A program made the translations under genes and the position numbers. Below the pieces are notes generated by a model that did no database searches, was not told the origin of the DNA, and was given only the letters and a program-made list of their open reading frames with translations. Source: Streptomyces yatensis (GTDB taxonomy: Bacteria; Actinomycetota; Actinomycetes; Streptomycetales; Streptomycetaceae). Taken from it: 64,000 nt of DNA. Location of the stretch: positions 6,324,001 through 6,388,000 of the forward strand of contig NZ_CP072941.1 in NCBI RefSeq assembly GCF_018069625.1. Reading direction: 5' to 3'. Shown here one piece after another: positions 1 to 9,005 of the stretch. Each line of letters starts with the position of its first letter. Position 1 is the first letter of the stretch.

Positions 1-29
1 GCGCCCTTGAGCTTGTCCATCATGCCCAT
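1..29 (-). CDS. Partial small protein, possibly MT0933-type antitoxin (5' end only)
   Basis: Only the first nine codons (MGMMDKLKG) are inside the window; the rest runs off the left edge. The start is supported by a strong AAGGAGG ribosome binding site seven bases upstream. The MGMMDKLKG start is common in short actinobacterial proteins annotated as MT0933/Rv0909-like antitoxins, but with so little sequence this is only a suggestion. It is transcribed divergently from the HAD phosphatase gene. Confidence 0.4.
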
Positions 30-240
30 CGCGGCCTCCTTACGGTCCGGCTCGTTCCAGGGAGGGGTGGAACCCGCCCCTCCCTCAGGATCAGACACCT
101 GTGCGGATCTGTCGCGCTGGGACGGGGCGCGAACGGACGGCGAACGCATAGTGCTCCCGGACACGGGGCGGTCTCCCCGGGACTTTCCCCGGTTAGGCTG
201 AGGTCGTCGCCAGAGGTCGATTCCGAGCGGAGAGCAACCA

Positions 241-1023
241 GTGGCAGAGCGCAAGCCGATCGAGTCATGGCTCACCGACATGGACGGTGTCCTGATGCAC
301 GAGGGCATACCGGTGCCGGGTGCCGATGCCTTCGTCAAGCGGCTGCGCGAGTCCGGCACGCCCTTCCTGGTGCTCACCAACAACTCCATCTACACCCCGC
401 GCGACCTCCACGCCCGGCTGTCCCGGATCGGGCTGGACGTCCCGGTGGCCAACATCTGGACATCGGCGCTGGCCAGCGCCCAGTTCCTGGACGAGCAGCG
501 GCCCGGCGGCACCGCGTATGTGATCGGGGAGGCGGGGCTGACCACCGCACTGCACGACATCGGCTACGTCCTTACGGATGTCGAGCCGGACTATGTGGTG
601 CTCGGCGAGACCCGTACGTACAGCTTCGAGGCGCTCACCAAGGCCATCCGGCTGATCAACGACGGTGCGCGGTTCATCGCCACCAACCCCGATGAGATCG
701 GCCCCTCCGCGGAGGGCGCGCTGCCCGCCACCGGCTCCGTGGCCGCACTGATCACCAAGGCGACCGGCCAGAAGCCGTACTTCGTCGGCAAGCCCAATCC
801 GCTGATGATGCGCTCGGGGCTGAACGCGATCGGTGCCCACTCCGAGACCAGCGCGATGATCGGCGACCGGATGGACACCGATGTCCGGGCCGGGCTCGAG
901 GCCGGTATGGAGACCTTCCTGGTGCTCACCGGGGTGACCAAGGCGGGGGAGGTGGACCGGTATCCGTACCGCCCGTCCACGGTCGTCGACTCCATCGCGA
1001 ATCTCGTGGAACGCATCGCCTGA
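241..1023 (+). CDS. HAD-IIA family hydrolase (NagD-like phosphatase)
   Basis: This 260-residue protein is a haloacid dehalogenase superfamily phosphatase of subclass IIA, probably cytosolic, hydrolysing small phosphorylated metabolites such as sugar or nucleoside phosphates. Motif I is LTDMDGVL with nucleophile Asp13 and acid/base Asp15. Motif II is LVLTNNS, the conserved Lys lies in VGKPNP, and motif III is MIGDRMDTD followed by DVRAGLEAGM. The length is normal for NagD-type enzymes. The start is GTG at 241, after a GGAGAGC ribosome binding site. The exact substrate cannot be read from sequence. Confidence 0.9.
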   Translation: MAERKPIESWLTDMDGVLMHEGIPVPGADAFVKRLRESGTPFLVLTNNSIYTPRDLHARLSRIGLDVPVANIWTSALASAQFLDEQRPGGTAYVIGEAGLTTALHDIGYVLTDVEPDYVVLGETRTYSFEALTKAIRLINDGARFIATNPDEIGPSAEGALPATGSVAALITKATGQKPYFVGKPNPLMMRSGLNAIGAHSETSAMIGDRMDTDVRAGLEAGMETFLVLTGVTKAGEVDRYPYRPSTVVDSIANLVERIA

Positions 1024-1098
1024 CCCGCCGGCGGCCTCTGCCTGATCCGCCGGGGAGCTCTGCCTGATCCGCCGGGGACCCGTGCCTGACCCACCGGC
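1023..1098. repeat. Short degenerate tandem repeat downstream of HAD gene
   Basis: Three imperfect copies of a unit close to TGCCTGATCCGCCGGGGA run just after the HAD stop codon. It is non-coding and lies between two co-oriented genes. No clear terminator hairpin is present. Confidence 0.45.
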
Positions 1099-1201
1099 GA
1101 CGAGATGCCGCCCTTGTGCCCCGGATGGCGCAGTAGGCGCCCGCAGCGGATGCGGGCCCCTGCCGGGCGCGTGAGCCTCTTGGTATCGGGAGGTTCTCAC
1201 C

Positions 1202-1777
1202 ATGCGCATCGTCGCACTCACTCTCTGTACCGCAGCATGCGCCGCCGTCGCGGCGGTGACGGCCGCTGCACCGGCCCTCGCCGACCAGCACCACTCCGCC
1301 ACCACCACGATCCGGATCAGTCCGCACGCCCTCGCCCCCGGCGCCGAGGTCGAGGTCTGGGCCTTCGGCTGCCCCGACCGGGAGGGCACGGCCTCGTCAC
1401 CGGTGTTCGTGGACGACGCGGAGCTGACGCCCGAGGGGAACGCGCTCTTCAGCGAGGCGACGATCCGCTCGACGGCGACCAAGGGGGCGCACCGGGTCAC
1501 CGTGGACTGCGCGGACGGCCTTTCGCGTGAGGACCGTGAGGCACGTGAGGACGGTAAGGGCGGCATGAGCGGGGTCTCCCTCGCCGTGGAACGCCCGCCC
1601 TCGCCCGTCGCCCCCGTCCGCGCGGGCGGCGGCGGCACGGCATCCGACGAGACCCGGGCACGCGATGACATCGGCGGTGCGGAGGCGTACGGCCTGGTGC
1701 TCTCGGGCGGTACGGCCCTGGCCGTCGGCGGCCTCGCGGTCCACCGCCGCCGCCATCCCTCCGGTACGGCGGGCTGA
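1202..1777 (+). CDS. Secreted, C-terminally membrane-anchored protein upstream of sortase
   Basis: This 191-residue protein has a Sec signal peptide (MRIVALTLC, then an Ala-rich core ending APALA at about residue 27). An extracellular region follows with two Cys that could form a disulfide (FGC and VDC), then a Pro/Gly-rich linker. The C-terminal hydrophobic segment (LVLSGGTALAVGG) ends in a basic HRRRH tail. This is the layout of a wall-sorting signal, but no LPXTG-like pentapeptide is obvious. A class F sortase starts six bases after the stop codon, so the two are almost certainly an operon. The function of the extracellular part is unknown. Confidence 0.7.
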   Translation: MRIVALTLCTAACAAVAAVTAAAPALADQHHSATTTIRISPHALAPGAEVEVWAFGCPDREGTASSPVFVDDAELTPEGNALFSEATIRSTATKGAHRVTVDCADGLSREDREAREDGKGGMSGVSLAVERPPSPVAPVRAGGGGTASDETRARDDIGGAEAYGLVLSGGTALAVGGLAVHRRRHPSGTAG

Positions 1778-1782
1778 TCGCC

Positions 1783-2511
1783 ATGGACCTGGACACCGAG
1801 ATGGACGGGAACGTGGACGGGAATCGCTTCTCCGGCCTCGGACGGCTGGCCACGGGGGTGGCCTGGGTCGCGTTGCTGCTCGGCCTGTGGATGTGGGGCC
1901 GGGACACCACGGAGGGAACGGGCGGTCCGGCGCCGATGACCGGGGACGTGGCCGCGGTCGGCCGACCGCCCGCCCATCCGCTGCCCCCGGCGCACGCGCC
2001 GCTGGCGTCCGCCCGGCCGAAGCGGGTCGTGATCGAGGCGGCGGGGGTCCGCGCCCCCATCGTCGCGAGCGGCCTCGACCGCGACGGAGCCGTGAAGCCG
2101 CCGTCCGTCAGCCGCCCCGGCACGGTCGGCTGGTACCGGGCCGGCCCCGAGCCCGGCTCCCCGGGCGCGGCGCTGCTGGTGGGCCACCTGGACACGAAGA
2201 GCAAACCGGCGGTCTTCCACGGGCTGAGCGACCTCAAGCGGGGCGAGCGGGTGCGGGTCGCGCGATCGGACGGTACGACGGCGGAGTTCACGGTCGAGGA
2301 CGTCGAGGTGGTGCCGGAGAAGCACTTCGACGCGCGACGGGTGTACGGGGCGCGGTCCCATGACCGCGCGGAGCTGCGGCTGATCACCTGCGGAGGGAAG
2401 TTCAACCGCTCGACCCGGACGTATACGGCGAACGTCGTCGTCTCGGCGTACCTGACCGGCACGACGGGCTCCGCCCACAACATGTCGGCCGGGAGCCGCA
2501 GTGCGCACTAG
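1783..2511 (+). CDS. Class F sortase
   Basis: The 242-residue protein has one N-terminal membrane anchor (residues about 22-38), a Pro-rich linker and a sortase domain. The catalytic triad is visible: His135 in LLVGHLDTK, Cys203 in LRLITCGGKFN, and an Arg shortly after (RSTRTYT). The TLITC-type motif and the size fit the actinobacterial class F sortases, which are extracytoplasmic transpeptidases. The gene follows a secreted protein with a C-terminal anchor, the probable substrate or partner, although that protein lacks a recognisable LPXTG. Confidence 0.88.
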   Translation: MDLDTEMDGNVDGNRFSGLGRLATGVAWVALLLGLWMWGRDTTEGTGGPAPMTGDVAAVGRPPAHPLPPAHAPLASARPKRVVIEAAGVRAPIVASGLDRDGAVKPPSVSRPGTVGWYRAGPEPGSPGAALLVGHLDTKSKPAVFHGLSDLKRGERVRVARSDGTTAEFTVEDVEVVPEKHFDARRVYGARSHDRAELRLITCGGKFNRSTRTYTANVVVSAYLTGTTGSAHNMSAGSRSAH

Positions 2512-2539
2512 TCCGGTGCGGGTGCGGGTGCGGGCGCCT

Positions 2540-2712
2540 GCGGCGGGCAAAGCCCCCACCCCGCCCCTCCCCGAAACCAGGGGGCTACGCCCCCTGCACC
2601 CCCACCCGGGGCTGCGCCCCAGACCGCCCTGCTCGGGGCCCGCCCGCTGCACCCCCGCTCGGGGCCCTGCCCGCACCCCCTCCCGGGGTTCCGCCCCGGA
2701 GTCCCGTCCCCG
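2540..2712. repeat. Hairpin-rich intergenic repeat after the sortase gene
   Basis: Four to five degenerate units occur in series, each with a short GC hairpin of the type GGGGCTNCGCCCC followed by a C-rich spacer. This is a common kind of Streptomyces intergenic repeat and could act as a transcription terminator for the sortase operon. It resembles the core hairpins of the element inserted in the MFS gene at 25.7 kb. Confidence 0.6.
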
Positions 2713-2872
2713 CCGCGCAGCGCATCGCGTCATGGCGTACGGGCGAAAAACGGGGTGGGTTGTGGATGAGGGCACGGTGGTTCGGGGTGGTGTGTAAGGA
2801 TTGATTCGACCGGTCTTGTCCCGCCGGGGGATCACCGCCTGTTCCCCGGAGCGTGCACCCAAGGGGGAGTGG

Positions 2873-3961
2873 ATGTACGGCAGTTGCACCGGCCGTTCGC
2901 GTCACGTTGCCCGCACTCGTACTCGTACTCGTACGCGTACCCGTATCCGCGCGCTCTCCGCGGCCGGGGCGCTGCTGTCGTGCGTCGTCCTCTCCGGGTG
3001 TTTCGGGGCCTCGAAGGGGGACAGCGACCATGCCTCCCTCGCCGGGCAGGCGAAGCAGCGGCCCAAGTCCACGATTCCCTACTGGGTGAATCCGGACGGC
3101 AGCGCGGCGCGGCAGGTGGCGGCGTATCGCAAGAAGGGGGCGGACGGCGAGGCCAGGCTGATACAGAAGATCGCGGAGCAGCCCGTCGCGGAGTGGCTCG
3201 GGGTGGACGATCCGGAGGGGCAGGCGCGGGGGTTCACCGCGGCCGCGGATCACGTCAACCGGGACGCGCTGCTGGTCTTCTACAACATCCCGCACCGCGA
3301 CTGCGGGCAGTACTCCAAGGGCGGCGCCGCCGACGGCAACGCCTATCGCACCTGGCTGGACAAGGTGGTCCGGGGGATCGGCGGCCGCCGGGCGACGGTC
3401 ATCCTGGAGCCCGACGCGCTGCCGCACGTGGTGGACGGCTGTACGCCCAAGCAGTTCCACGAGGAGCGGTACGACTTACTGACCGGTGCTGTGGACAAGC
3501 TCAAGGGGCTGCCGCGCACCAAGGTCTATCTGGACGCCGGGAACCCCCACTGGATCAAGGACCCGCGCCGGATGGTCGAGCCGCTGAAGCGGGCCGGTAT
3601 CCGTAAGGCCGACGGCTTCGCGCTGAACACCTCCAACTACCAGACGACCCAGGAGAACAGGGCGTACGGCAGGAGGCTGTCCGCGCTCACCGGTGGCAAG
3701 CCCTTCGTGATCGACACCAGCCGTAATGGCAACGGTCCGGCCCCCGGTAAGAACGACCCGCAGGCGTGGTGCAATCCGAAGGGCCGGGCGCTGGGCGAGC
3801 GGCCGACCACCGACACCGGGGACAAGCTGGTCGACGCCTATCTGTGGATCAAGCGTCCGGGCGAGTCGGACGGCACCTGCAAGGGCGGTCCCACCGCGGG
3901 TCGGTGGTGGCCCCGGTACGCGCTCGATCTCGCCCGTAACGCCAACCGTAAGGACAGCTGA
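2873..3961 (+). CDS. cslZ: Glycoside hydrolase family 6 lipoprotein (CslZ-type endoglucanase)
   Basis: This 362-residue lipoprotein is a GH6 inverting beta-1,4-glucanase. A basic N-terminus with a (TR)n run precedes a hydrophobic stretch and the lipobox LSGC (Cys43). GH6 hallmarks are Asp143 in HRDCGQ, the catalytic acid Asp181 in ILEPDALP, and downstream YLDAGNPHW, NTSNYQ and WCNPKGRALG. The start chosen is ATG 2873, preceded by AGGGGGAG; upstream in-frame codons have no such site. It is convergent with glxA. In S. coelicolor and S. lividans a GH6 gene named cslZ sits beside cslA and glxA, and a role in processing the CslA glucan is inferred from that. Confidence 0.88.
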   Translation: MYGSCTGRSRHVARTRTRTRTRTRIRALSAAGALLSCVVLSGCFGASKGDSDHASLAGQAKQRPKSTIPYWVNPDGSAARQVAAYRKKGADGEARLIQKIAEQPVAEWLGVDDPEGQARGFTAAADHVNRDALLVFYNIPHRDCGQYSKGGAADGNAYRTWLDKVVRGIGGRRATVILEPDALPHVVDGCTPKQFHEERYDLLTGAVDKLKGLPRTKVYLDAGNPHWIKDPRRMVEPLKRAGIRKADGFALNTSNYQTTQENRAYGRRLSALTGGKPFVIDTSRNGNGPAPGKNDPQAWCNPKGRALGERPTTDTGDKLVDAYLWIKRPGESDGTCKGGPTAGRWWPRYALDLARNANRKDS

Positions 3962-3979
3962 AGGCCGGCCCGAAGGCCG

Positions 3980-5935
3980 TTACTTCTTCGGGGGCGCCGG
4001 CGCGGGCACCTTGACCCACACCGCCTTCGACGGTGTGCCCTGGTCGTCCACCGCGTTGAGCATGTACCACCCCGGCGGCATCAGTGACGCGTTCTTCGGC
4101 AGCGTCACCGTCACCCCGTCCTTCGTCCGCGTGAAGTCGAGCGCGATCGACCGCTGCTCGACATTGGTCACATGGGTGAAGGACCCGGGCCGGATCAGCC
4201 GCATCCTGGTGATCGCCGATGCGTGCGCGGTCCGGTACGTGGTCTTCGCGCCCGGCTTGACCGTCCTGGGCGCGGTGTCGGTGAGCTTCGGGCGGGAGTC
4301 GCGGAAGAGATACGGCGGGGTGTAGAGGTCGATCTGCTGCTGGAACGTACCCGGCTTGGTGTTGGCCTTGTCGCCGAAGAGCGAGTCCGAGCCGAAGGTC
4401 ATGACCCGGCCGTCCGGCAGGAGTAGCGCCCCCGAGTGGTAGTTGCGGCCCACCAGCGGATCGGCCACCTGCCGCGCGGTGTTGGTCTTGGGGGTGTACA
4501 GCTCGGCCTTGAGCACATTGGTGTCGCCGCGGCCCCGGTAGTCGCCCGAGCCGTTGGTGGTCAGGACGGTGTCGTCGGGCAGGATCACACTGCTCGGATA
4601 GCGCGCCTTCGCATAGAGATCCGGCCCGTTCTCGAAGCGCGGCTTGTCCGCACGCAGATCGGCGATCCGGGTCTTCGCCGTGGACTTGACGTCCTCGCCG
4701 ACCCCGCCCCCGCCCAGCACCATGTACCGCTGGTCCTGTGCGGGCGGCAGCAGCACGGACATCGAGGTCTCCAGGGCGTCCGGATCGCTGATGCCCGGGA
4801 CCACGTCGAACCGATTGCTCTTCAGGTCCCAGATGCCGGGGGTACGGCCCTTGTCGTCGGGGCCGTATCCGGCATTCGAGCCGGTGTAGAAGATCCGGCC
4901 CTTGCCGGTCAGGAACAGCGCGGGATACGTCGGGAAGAAGCGCTTCTTGGGCAGGTACTTCCACTTCTTGGTCTTGGGGTCGTAGATCTCGTTCTTCCCC
5001 GGGACCACCTGGCCGATCTCGTCCAGTCCGGAGACCGCGAGCACCTTGCCGTCCTGGAGGCCGGTCAGGGTCGGGTACCAGCGGGCCTCGTTCATCGGAT
5101 CGACCGGGATGTACCGCTCGGCCACCGGGTCGAACTCATATGCCTGCTTGATGCCCTGGAAGTCCTTCTTGTCGAACGACAGCTTCTGCGCGATGCCGTA
5201 GAAGTTCCGCCGGTCCTTGCCCTTCAGTCCGGCGATCCGGTAATTGTCCTCGGTGCCGGTCTGGTACTTCCTGCCCTTGCGCAGCGCCTCCACATAGACC
5301 CGTGCCGTGCTCGCGCTGACCGTGACCTTCTTGGTCTTGGGGTTCGTCTTCTTCGTCGCGCGCGGAACGAGCAGCGGGTCCTTGGACACGAAGGTCTTGC
5401 CGCTCTCCTTGCCGGTGAAGCGGGTTCCGGCGGGGAGGGTTTTGGGCTTGTCGGGGTCCTCGTTGTGGACGAACATCAGTCCGCCCGCCTTCTCGACATC
5501 GCCCTTGAGCTTCTCGTAGCGCTGGGTGCCGCCCGCCACCAGCAGCTTTCCGTCCGGGAGCTGGGAGTGCCCGGAGCAGAAGAGGTCCCTGGGGGTCGGG
5601 ATGTTGGTGAAGGTGTTCTTCTCCGGATCCCACAGGACACTGCGGAAGGATTTGGCGGCGAAGTTCTTGGCGTTGTTCCCGGAGCCGGCCACCAGCAGCA
5701 CCTTGCCCGTATGCAGCAGGGCGGCGTGGATCGTATTGATCCGGTATTGCTCGGGGACGTCGACCACATCCCAGTGGCCGTTCTCCGCCTTGTACTCCGG
5801 TTGGTTGATTTTGTACGCGTGGTACTTGTCCGAGCTGAAACGGTAGAGAGCCGGGCCGTTCATCCCGGCCAGTACGGTGATCGCCGCCGCACCGATCCCG
5901 AAGCGACGGGTGCGGCGACTCGGTCGGTACTTCAC
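3980..5935 (-). CDS. glxA: Radical copper oxidase GlxA (galactose oxidase family)
   Basis: The 651-residue protein has an N-terminal membrane anchor (residues about 12-25), kelch repeats and a C-terminal DUF1929 domain. Copper-radical residues are all visible: Cys120 in DLFCSGH and Tyr287 in ARWYPT (the expected thioether pair), the stacking Trp286, axial Tyr499 with His500 in RNYHSG, and His588 in SFTHVT. The order and spacing match the S. lividans GlxA, a mono-copper oxidase that acts on the glycan made by CslA at hyphal tips. It lies three bases after the cslA stop codon, so the two are co-transcribed. Confidence 0.95.
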   Translation of the reverse strand: MKYRPSRRTRRFGIGAAAITVLAGMNGPALYRFSSDKYHAYKINQPEYKAENGHWDVVDVPEQYRINTIHAALLHTGKVLLVAGSGNNAKNFAAKSFRSVLWDPEKNTFTNIPTPRDLFCSGHSQLPDGKLLVAGGTQRYEKLKGDVEKAGGLMFVHNEDPDKPKTLPAGTRFTGKESGKTFVSKDPLLVPRATKKTNPKTKKVTVSASTARVYVEALRKGRKYQTGTEDNYRIAGLKGKDRRNFYGIAQKLSFDKKDFQGIKQAYEFDPVAERYIPVDPMNEARWYPTLTGLQDGKVLAVSGLDEIGQVVPGKNEIYDPKTKKWKYLPKKRFFPTYPALFLTGKGRIFYTGSNAGYGPDDKGRTPGIWDLKSNRFDVVPGISDPDALETSMSVLLPPAQDQRYMVLGGGGVGEDVKSTAKTRIADLRADKPRFENGPDLYAKARYPSSVILPDDTVLTTNGSGDYRGRGDTNVLKAELYTPKTNTARQVADPLVGRNYHSGALLLPDGRVMTFGSDSLFGDKANTKPGTFQQQIDLYTPPYLFRDSRPKLTDTAPRTVKPGAKTTYRTAHASAITRMRLIRPGSFTHVTNVEQRSIALDFTRTKDGVTVTLPKNASLMPPGWYMLNAVDDQGTPSKAVWVKVPAPAPPKK

Positions 5936-5938
5936 TTC

Positions 5939-7777
5939 TTATCGTCCCCCAAGAGCGGGCTGCGGATTCCGTTTCTCCTGGCGGACGGTCCACCGCCAGG
6001 CGATGATCGGCGCGGCTGTGACAGCCAGGGCAATAGATGCCCAAACGGTCATCGCTGGATGACTGTGGCCGAAGTAGAAGGAAGAGGCGAGCGACCCGCC
6101 GAAGACCGCCAGGAAGAAAAGATGGGTCCGGAAGGTGCCGAAGAGGGTGTCGGGGCTCGCGGAGTCGCCCTTCGGCGTCACCACGAAGCGGCTCTTGCGG
6201 CGCAGCACGGTGTCGAGCAGCGAGCGGGCGTAAATGGGCGCGGCCAGCGCCGACATCACCATTCCGGCTACCCCGCCGGAACCCTCCGGCTCATGGGGAG
6301 AAACGTTGTGGCGCCGGTTCCAGACGTAGAGACCGATCTGGAGGGCGGAGGCATTGCCGTAGAGCATCATCCAGATGGCGGGGTCGATCTCGACGCCGGA
6401 GGCGCCGAAGCCCAGGAACAGCGCGCAGCTCAGCGCGGCCAGGATCCAGTTGAGCGCCGACATCGGATAGAAGATCACCAGCAGGGAGTAGTTGAAGAGC
6501 CTGCCGGGCGGCAGCGAGAACGGCGCCTTCCAGAACTGCTGGACGATCGTCTCGTAGGTCCCCCGTGACCAGCGCAGCTGCTGGGTGAAGAAATCCGTCC
6601 AGGCGTTCGGCCCCTCTCCGACCGCCAGGACATCGGGGGTGTAGACCGACCCCCAGGCGCGGCCGGTCGCCGGATTGCGGTGGCGGTGCAGCTCGAATCC
6701 GGTGGCCATGTCCTCGGTGATCGAGTCGTACAGCCCGCCGATCCCCTTGATGGCGCTGATCCGCACCGCGTTGTTGGTGCCCACGAACATCGGCGCCCGA
6801 TAGGCGTTCCCGGCCCGCTGGATCAGTGCGTGGAAGAGGAACTGCTGGCTCTCTGCGGCCTTGGTGACGGCCGCGTCGTAGTTGCCGTAGACCTGTGGGC
6901 CGACCACGAAGGCGATGTCCGGATCGCGGAAGTAGCCGAGCATCCGCTCCAGATAGTTGGGCAGCGGCACATGGTCGGTGTCGACGGAGGCGAAGAAGTC
7001 GTACTCCTCGCCGTGCGCGTCCAGCCAGGCGTTGTAGTTGCCGTGTTTGGTCCTGGCGCGGTGCGGACCCTTGGGCTGGTTCCACTTCTCGACGCCCTTA
7101 CGGGTGAAGTGGTAGACGTTCAGCCGCCGGCAGACCTCCTTGACCTCCGGATCGTCCCCCTCGTCCAGCAGCCAGACATGCATCACCCCGCGGTGCCGGA
7201 CGCGGATCGCGGCCTCCAGGGTCCTGCGCACCATCTCCAGCGGTTCCTTGCCGGGGACATAGGTGGTGATGAAGGCGACCTTGGTGCCGGTCTCGGGCAC
7301 GACGGGGACGGGGTCGCGGGCGACGAGCGTGGCGTGCGCGTTGGACGCGACGTTCATCGTCCGGAATAACTCGATCAGCCCTATCGAGGCCAGCATCACC
7401 ACGTCCATGACGGCCAGGACCGGGCTGGTGCCCTCCCGGCTGGTCCAGTGCGCGGGCTGCATCAGCCAGATCAGCAGCCCCAGCGAGACCAGCGGCGCGG
7501 CGCCGAGCAGCAGCGCCGCGCGGATCCGGTGCGGCTCCTCGGCGAGGAGGCTGCGGTAGCGCACCCGGTAGGGCGTGCCGGGCTCGGGCCGGGTCAGCGG
7601 TCCGGCGAGCCTGCTGTAGTGCTCGTAGTCGTACTTCGGCAGCGGCCGCCGCCGGGGCCGGTGCCGCTGCCGGTCCGGTGCGGTCTGGTGCTGCCGCGGG
7701 ATGCGCAGGCGTGTCGTCCTGGACGAGTCGTACCCGCCGTACGACGGATGGCGGGCGCCGGTCGGCGTCGACGTCAT
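5939..7777 (-). CDS. cslA: Cellulose synthase-like family 2 glycosyltransferase CslA
   Basis: This 612-residue membrane glycosyltransferase polymerises beta-glucan from a UDP-sugar at the cytoplasmic face. Two membrane segments (about 88-108 and 118-140) precede the GT2 domain. It has the DxD motif at 266-268 (SVDTDH), TED at 354-356, and the QxxRW motif at 399-403 (QQLRW), followed by several membrane segments. The basic, disordered N-terminus is typical of Streptomyces CslA. It is the first gene of the cslA-glxA operon; the divergent intergenic region at 7.8-8.3 kb should carry its promoter. Known role: tip-associated glycan needed for morphogenesis and attachment. Confidence 0.95.
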   Translation of the reverse strand: MTSTPTGARHPSYGGYDSSRTTRLRIPRQHQTAPDRQRHRPRRRPLPKYDYEHYSRLAGPLTRPEPGTPYRVRYRSLLAEEPHRIRAALLLGAAPLVSLGLLIWLMQPAHWTSREGTSPVLAVMDVVMLASIGLIELFRTMNVASNAHATLVARDPVPVVPETGTKVAFITTYVPGKEPLEMVRRTLEAAIRVRHRGVMHVWLLDEGDDPEVKEVCRRLNVYHFTRKGVEKWNQPKGPHRARTKHGNYNAWLDAHGEEYDFFASVDTDHVPLPNYLERMLGYFRDPDIAFVVGPQVYGNYDAAVTKAAESQQFLFHALIQRAGNAYRAPMFVGTNNAVRISAIKGIGGLYDSITEDMATGFELHRHRNPATGRAWGSVYTPDVLAVGEGPNAWTDFFTQQLRWSRGTYETIVQQFWKAPFSLPPGRLFNYSLLVIFYPMSALNWILAALSCALFLGFGASGVEIDPAIWMMLYGNASALQIGLYVWNRRHNVSPHEPEGSGGVAGMVMSALAAPIYARSLLDTVLRRKSRFVVTPKGDSASPDTLFGTFRTHLFFLAVFGGSLASSFYFGHSHPAMTVWASIALAVTAAPIIAWRWTVRQEKRNPQPALGGR

Positions 7778-8270
7778 GAGTTAATCCCCCCGCACGCATG
7801 ACTGAGTGCGTGCCGTCACGTTCTGTCGGCCCCCCGGCCCCCCTTCGGCCGCAGGGGAACGATAGTGGAGGCAGCCGACCTTACGGACATGGAATGGCTA
7901 CGTTCCGGATGTTTGCGCAGTAAACGAACTTGCTTGGTCGGCAGCCGTCGGGCTGCGCTCCAACCGCCCGTTGATCAGGCGGAGTTGACGCCGATGCGCC
8001 TCACCGTCGGGTATCGAACGGGCGTCGGCGATCGCAAGTGTGAACGGTCTGTTTATCGGACAAACATGGTCAAGGGAAGGGCGACGACTCCCGGCTTGAA
8101 ATCGGTCCAAGCGCTCCGCCGGGAGTGCCCTGACACGCCGTTGCCTGGCTCGCCGAGCATGTCGCGTGCGAGGAGATGAACACGAGGCAAGCAGTACGAC
8201 CACGGTCCGATCCGAAAGTGTGGTCCATGCTCCGACGACGCGGTACGTGCGACGGCAGCATCGTTGCCCC
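7778..8270. other. Divergent intergenic region upstream of cslA
   Basis: About 490 bases separate the divergent cslA and the membrane-protein gene. They should hold both promoters. I see no confident -10/-35 pair, operator palindrome or RNA gene. Short reading frames here lack coding character. Confidence 0.5.
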
Positions 8271-9005
8271 ATGACCGTCACGACTCCGTCAAGCGCCGTT
8301 CCTGCCCCTCCCATTCCGGGACGCTGGACAGGCGGTGCCTCCCTCGTCCTCGGCCCCCTGCTGCTACTCACCGGCGTACTGCTACGCCTGCGCTTCGACT
8401 TCTTCTTCCCTGCGCAACTGAGCGCGTACGAGCACCATCCGGACCTCATGACGGCCTCATACAGCTTTGTGTCCGCCGGGTGGGTGCTGCTCTGGCCGGG
8501 AGTCATGCTCCTCGCCGCCAGGATCGGCGAGAGGTTCCGGGACCTCGCTGTCTGGGGTGGCGCACTCACAGTCCTCGGCCTCTTCGCCCGCGCGTTTCAC
8601 GCCGGTATGGACCACCTGGGCTTCCAGTTGGTGGCCGTCCAGGGGGCGGCATCGGCGACGCGAACGGTGAGCGAGACCTACGGCGCGTTCCACATCTTCA
8701 GCACACTGAACGCCGCGATCATGGGCGGCTGGCTCCTGCTGGCCATCGGCGCATACCGGTCCCGAGTGCTGGGCCCCCTGCGCGCGGCGGCCCTGGCATT
8801 GGCATCGGCGATGCCGCTGGGGGTGTTGAAGGGAACGACCCCTCTATCGGTCGCCGCCGCCACGGGACTGTGCCTCGCGCTCGTACCCCTGGGCGTGGCC
8901 GTCTTGCGCGATGGGCCGACCCCGCGGGCGGCCACGGTCGCGGGAAGGCTTCTCGTGCTGGTCGCCGTGGGTACCGCGATGTTCCTCTTCGGACAGGCCG
9001 GATGA
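8271..9005 (+). CDS. Multi-pass membrane protein of unknown function
   Basis: The 244-residue protein has about six hydrophobic segments, the first starting at VLGPLLLLTG. No enzymatic motif is recognised; the overall look is that of small uncharacterised integral membrane proteins. The start is placed at ATG 8271, just before the hydrophobic region, because the upstream in-frame extension is not protein-like. The stop overlaps the histidine kinase start (ATGA), so the protein is probably a sensor partner or target of the two-component system that follows. Confidence 0.75.
   Translation: MTVTTPSSAVPAPPIPGRWTGGASLVLGPLLLLTGVLLRLRFDFFFPAQLSAYEHHPDLMTASYSFVSAGWVLLWPGVMLLAARIGERFRDLAVWGGALTVLGLFARAFHAGMDHLGFQLVAVQGAASATRTVSETYGAFHIFSTLNAAIMGGWLLLAIGAYRSRVLGPLRAAALALASAMPLGVLKGTTPLSVAAATGLCLALVPLGVAVLRDGPTPRAATVAGRLLVLVAVGTAMFLFGQAG

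Noticed and set aside
265..2889. Long minus-strand open frame opposite the HAD and sortase genes
   Set aside because: Antisense shadow; Arg/Gly/Ala-rich translation with no family features while the plus strand carries clear genes.
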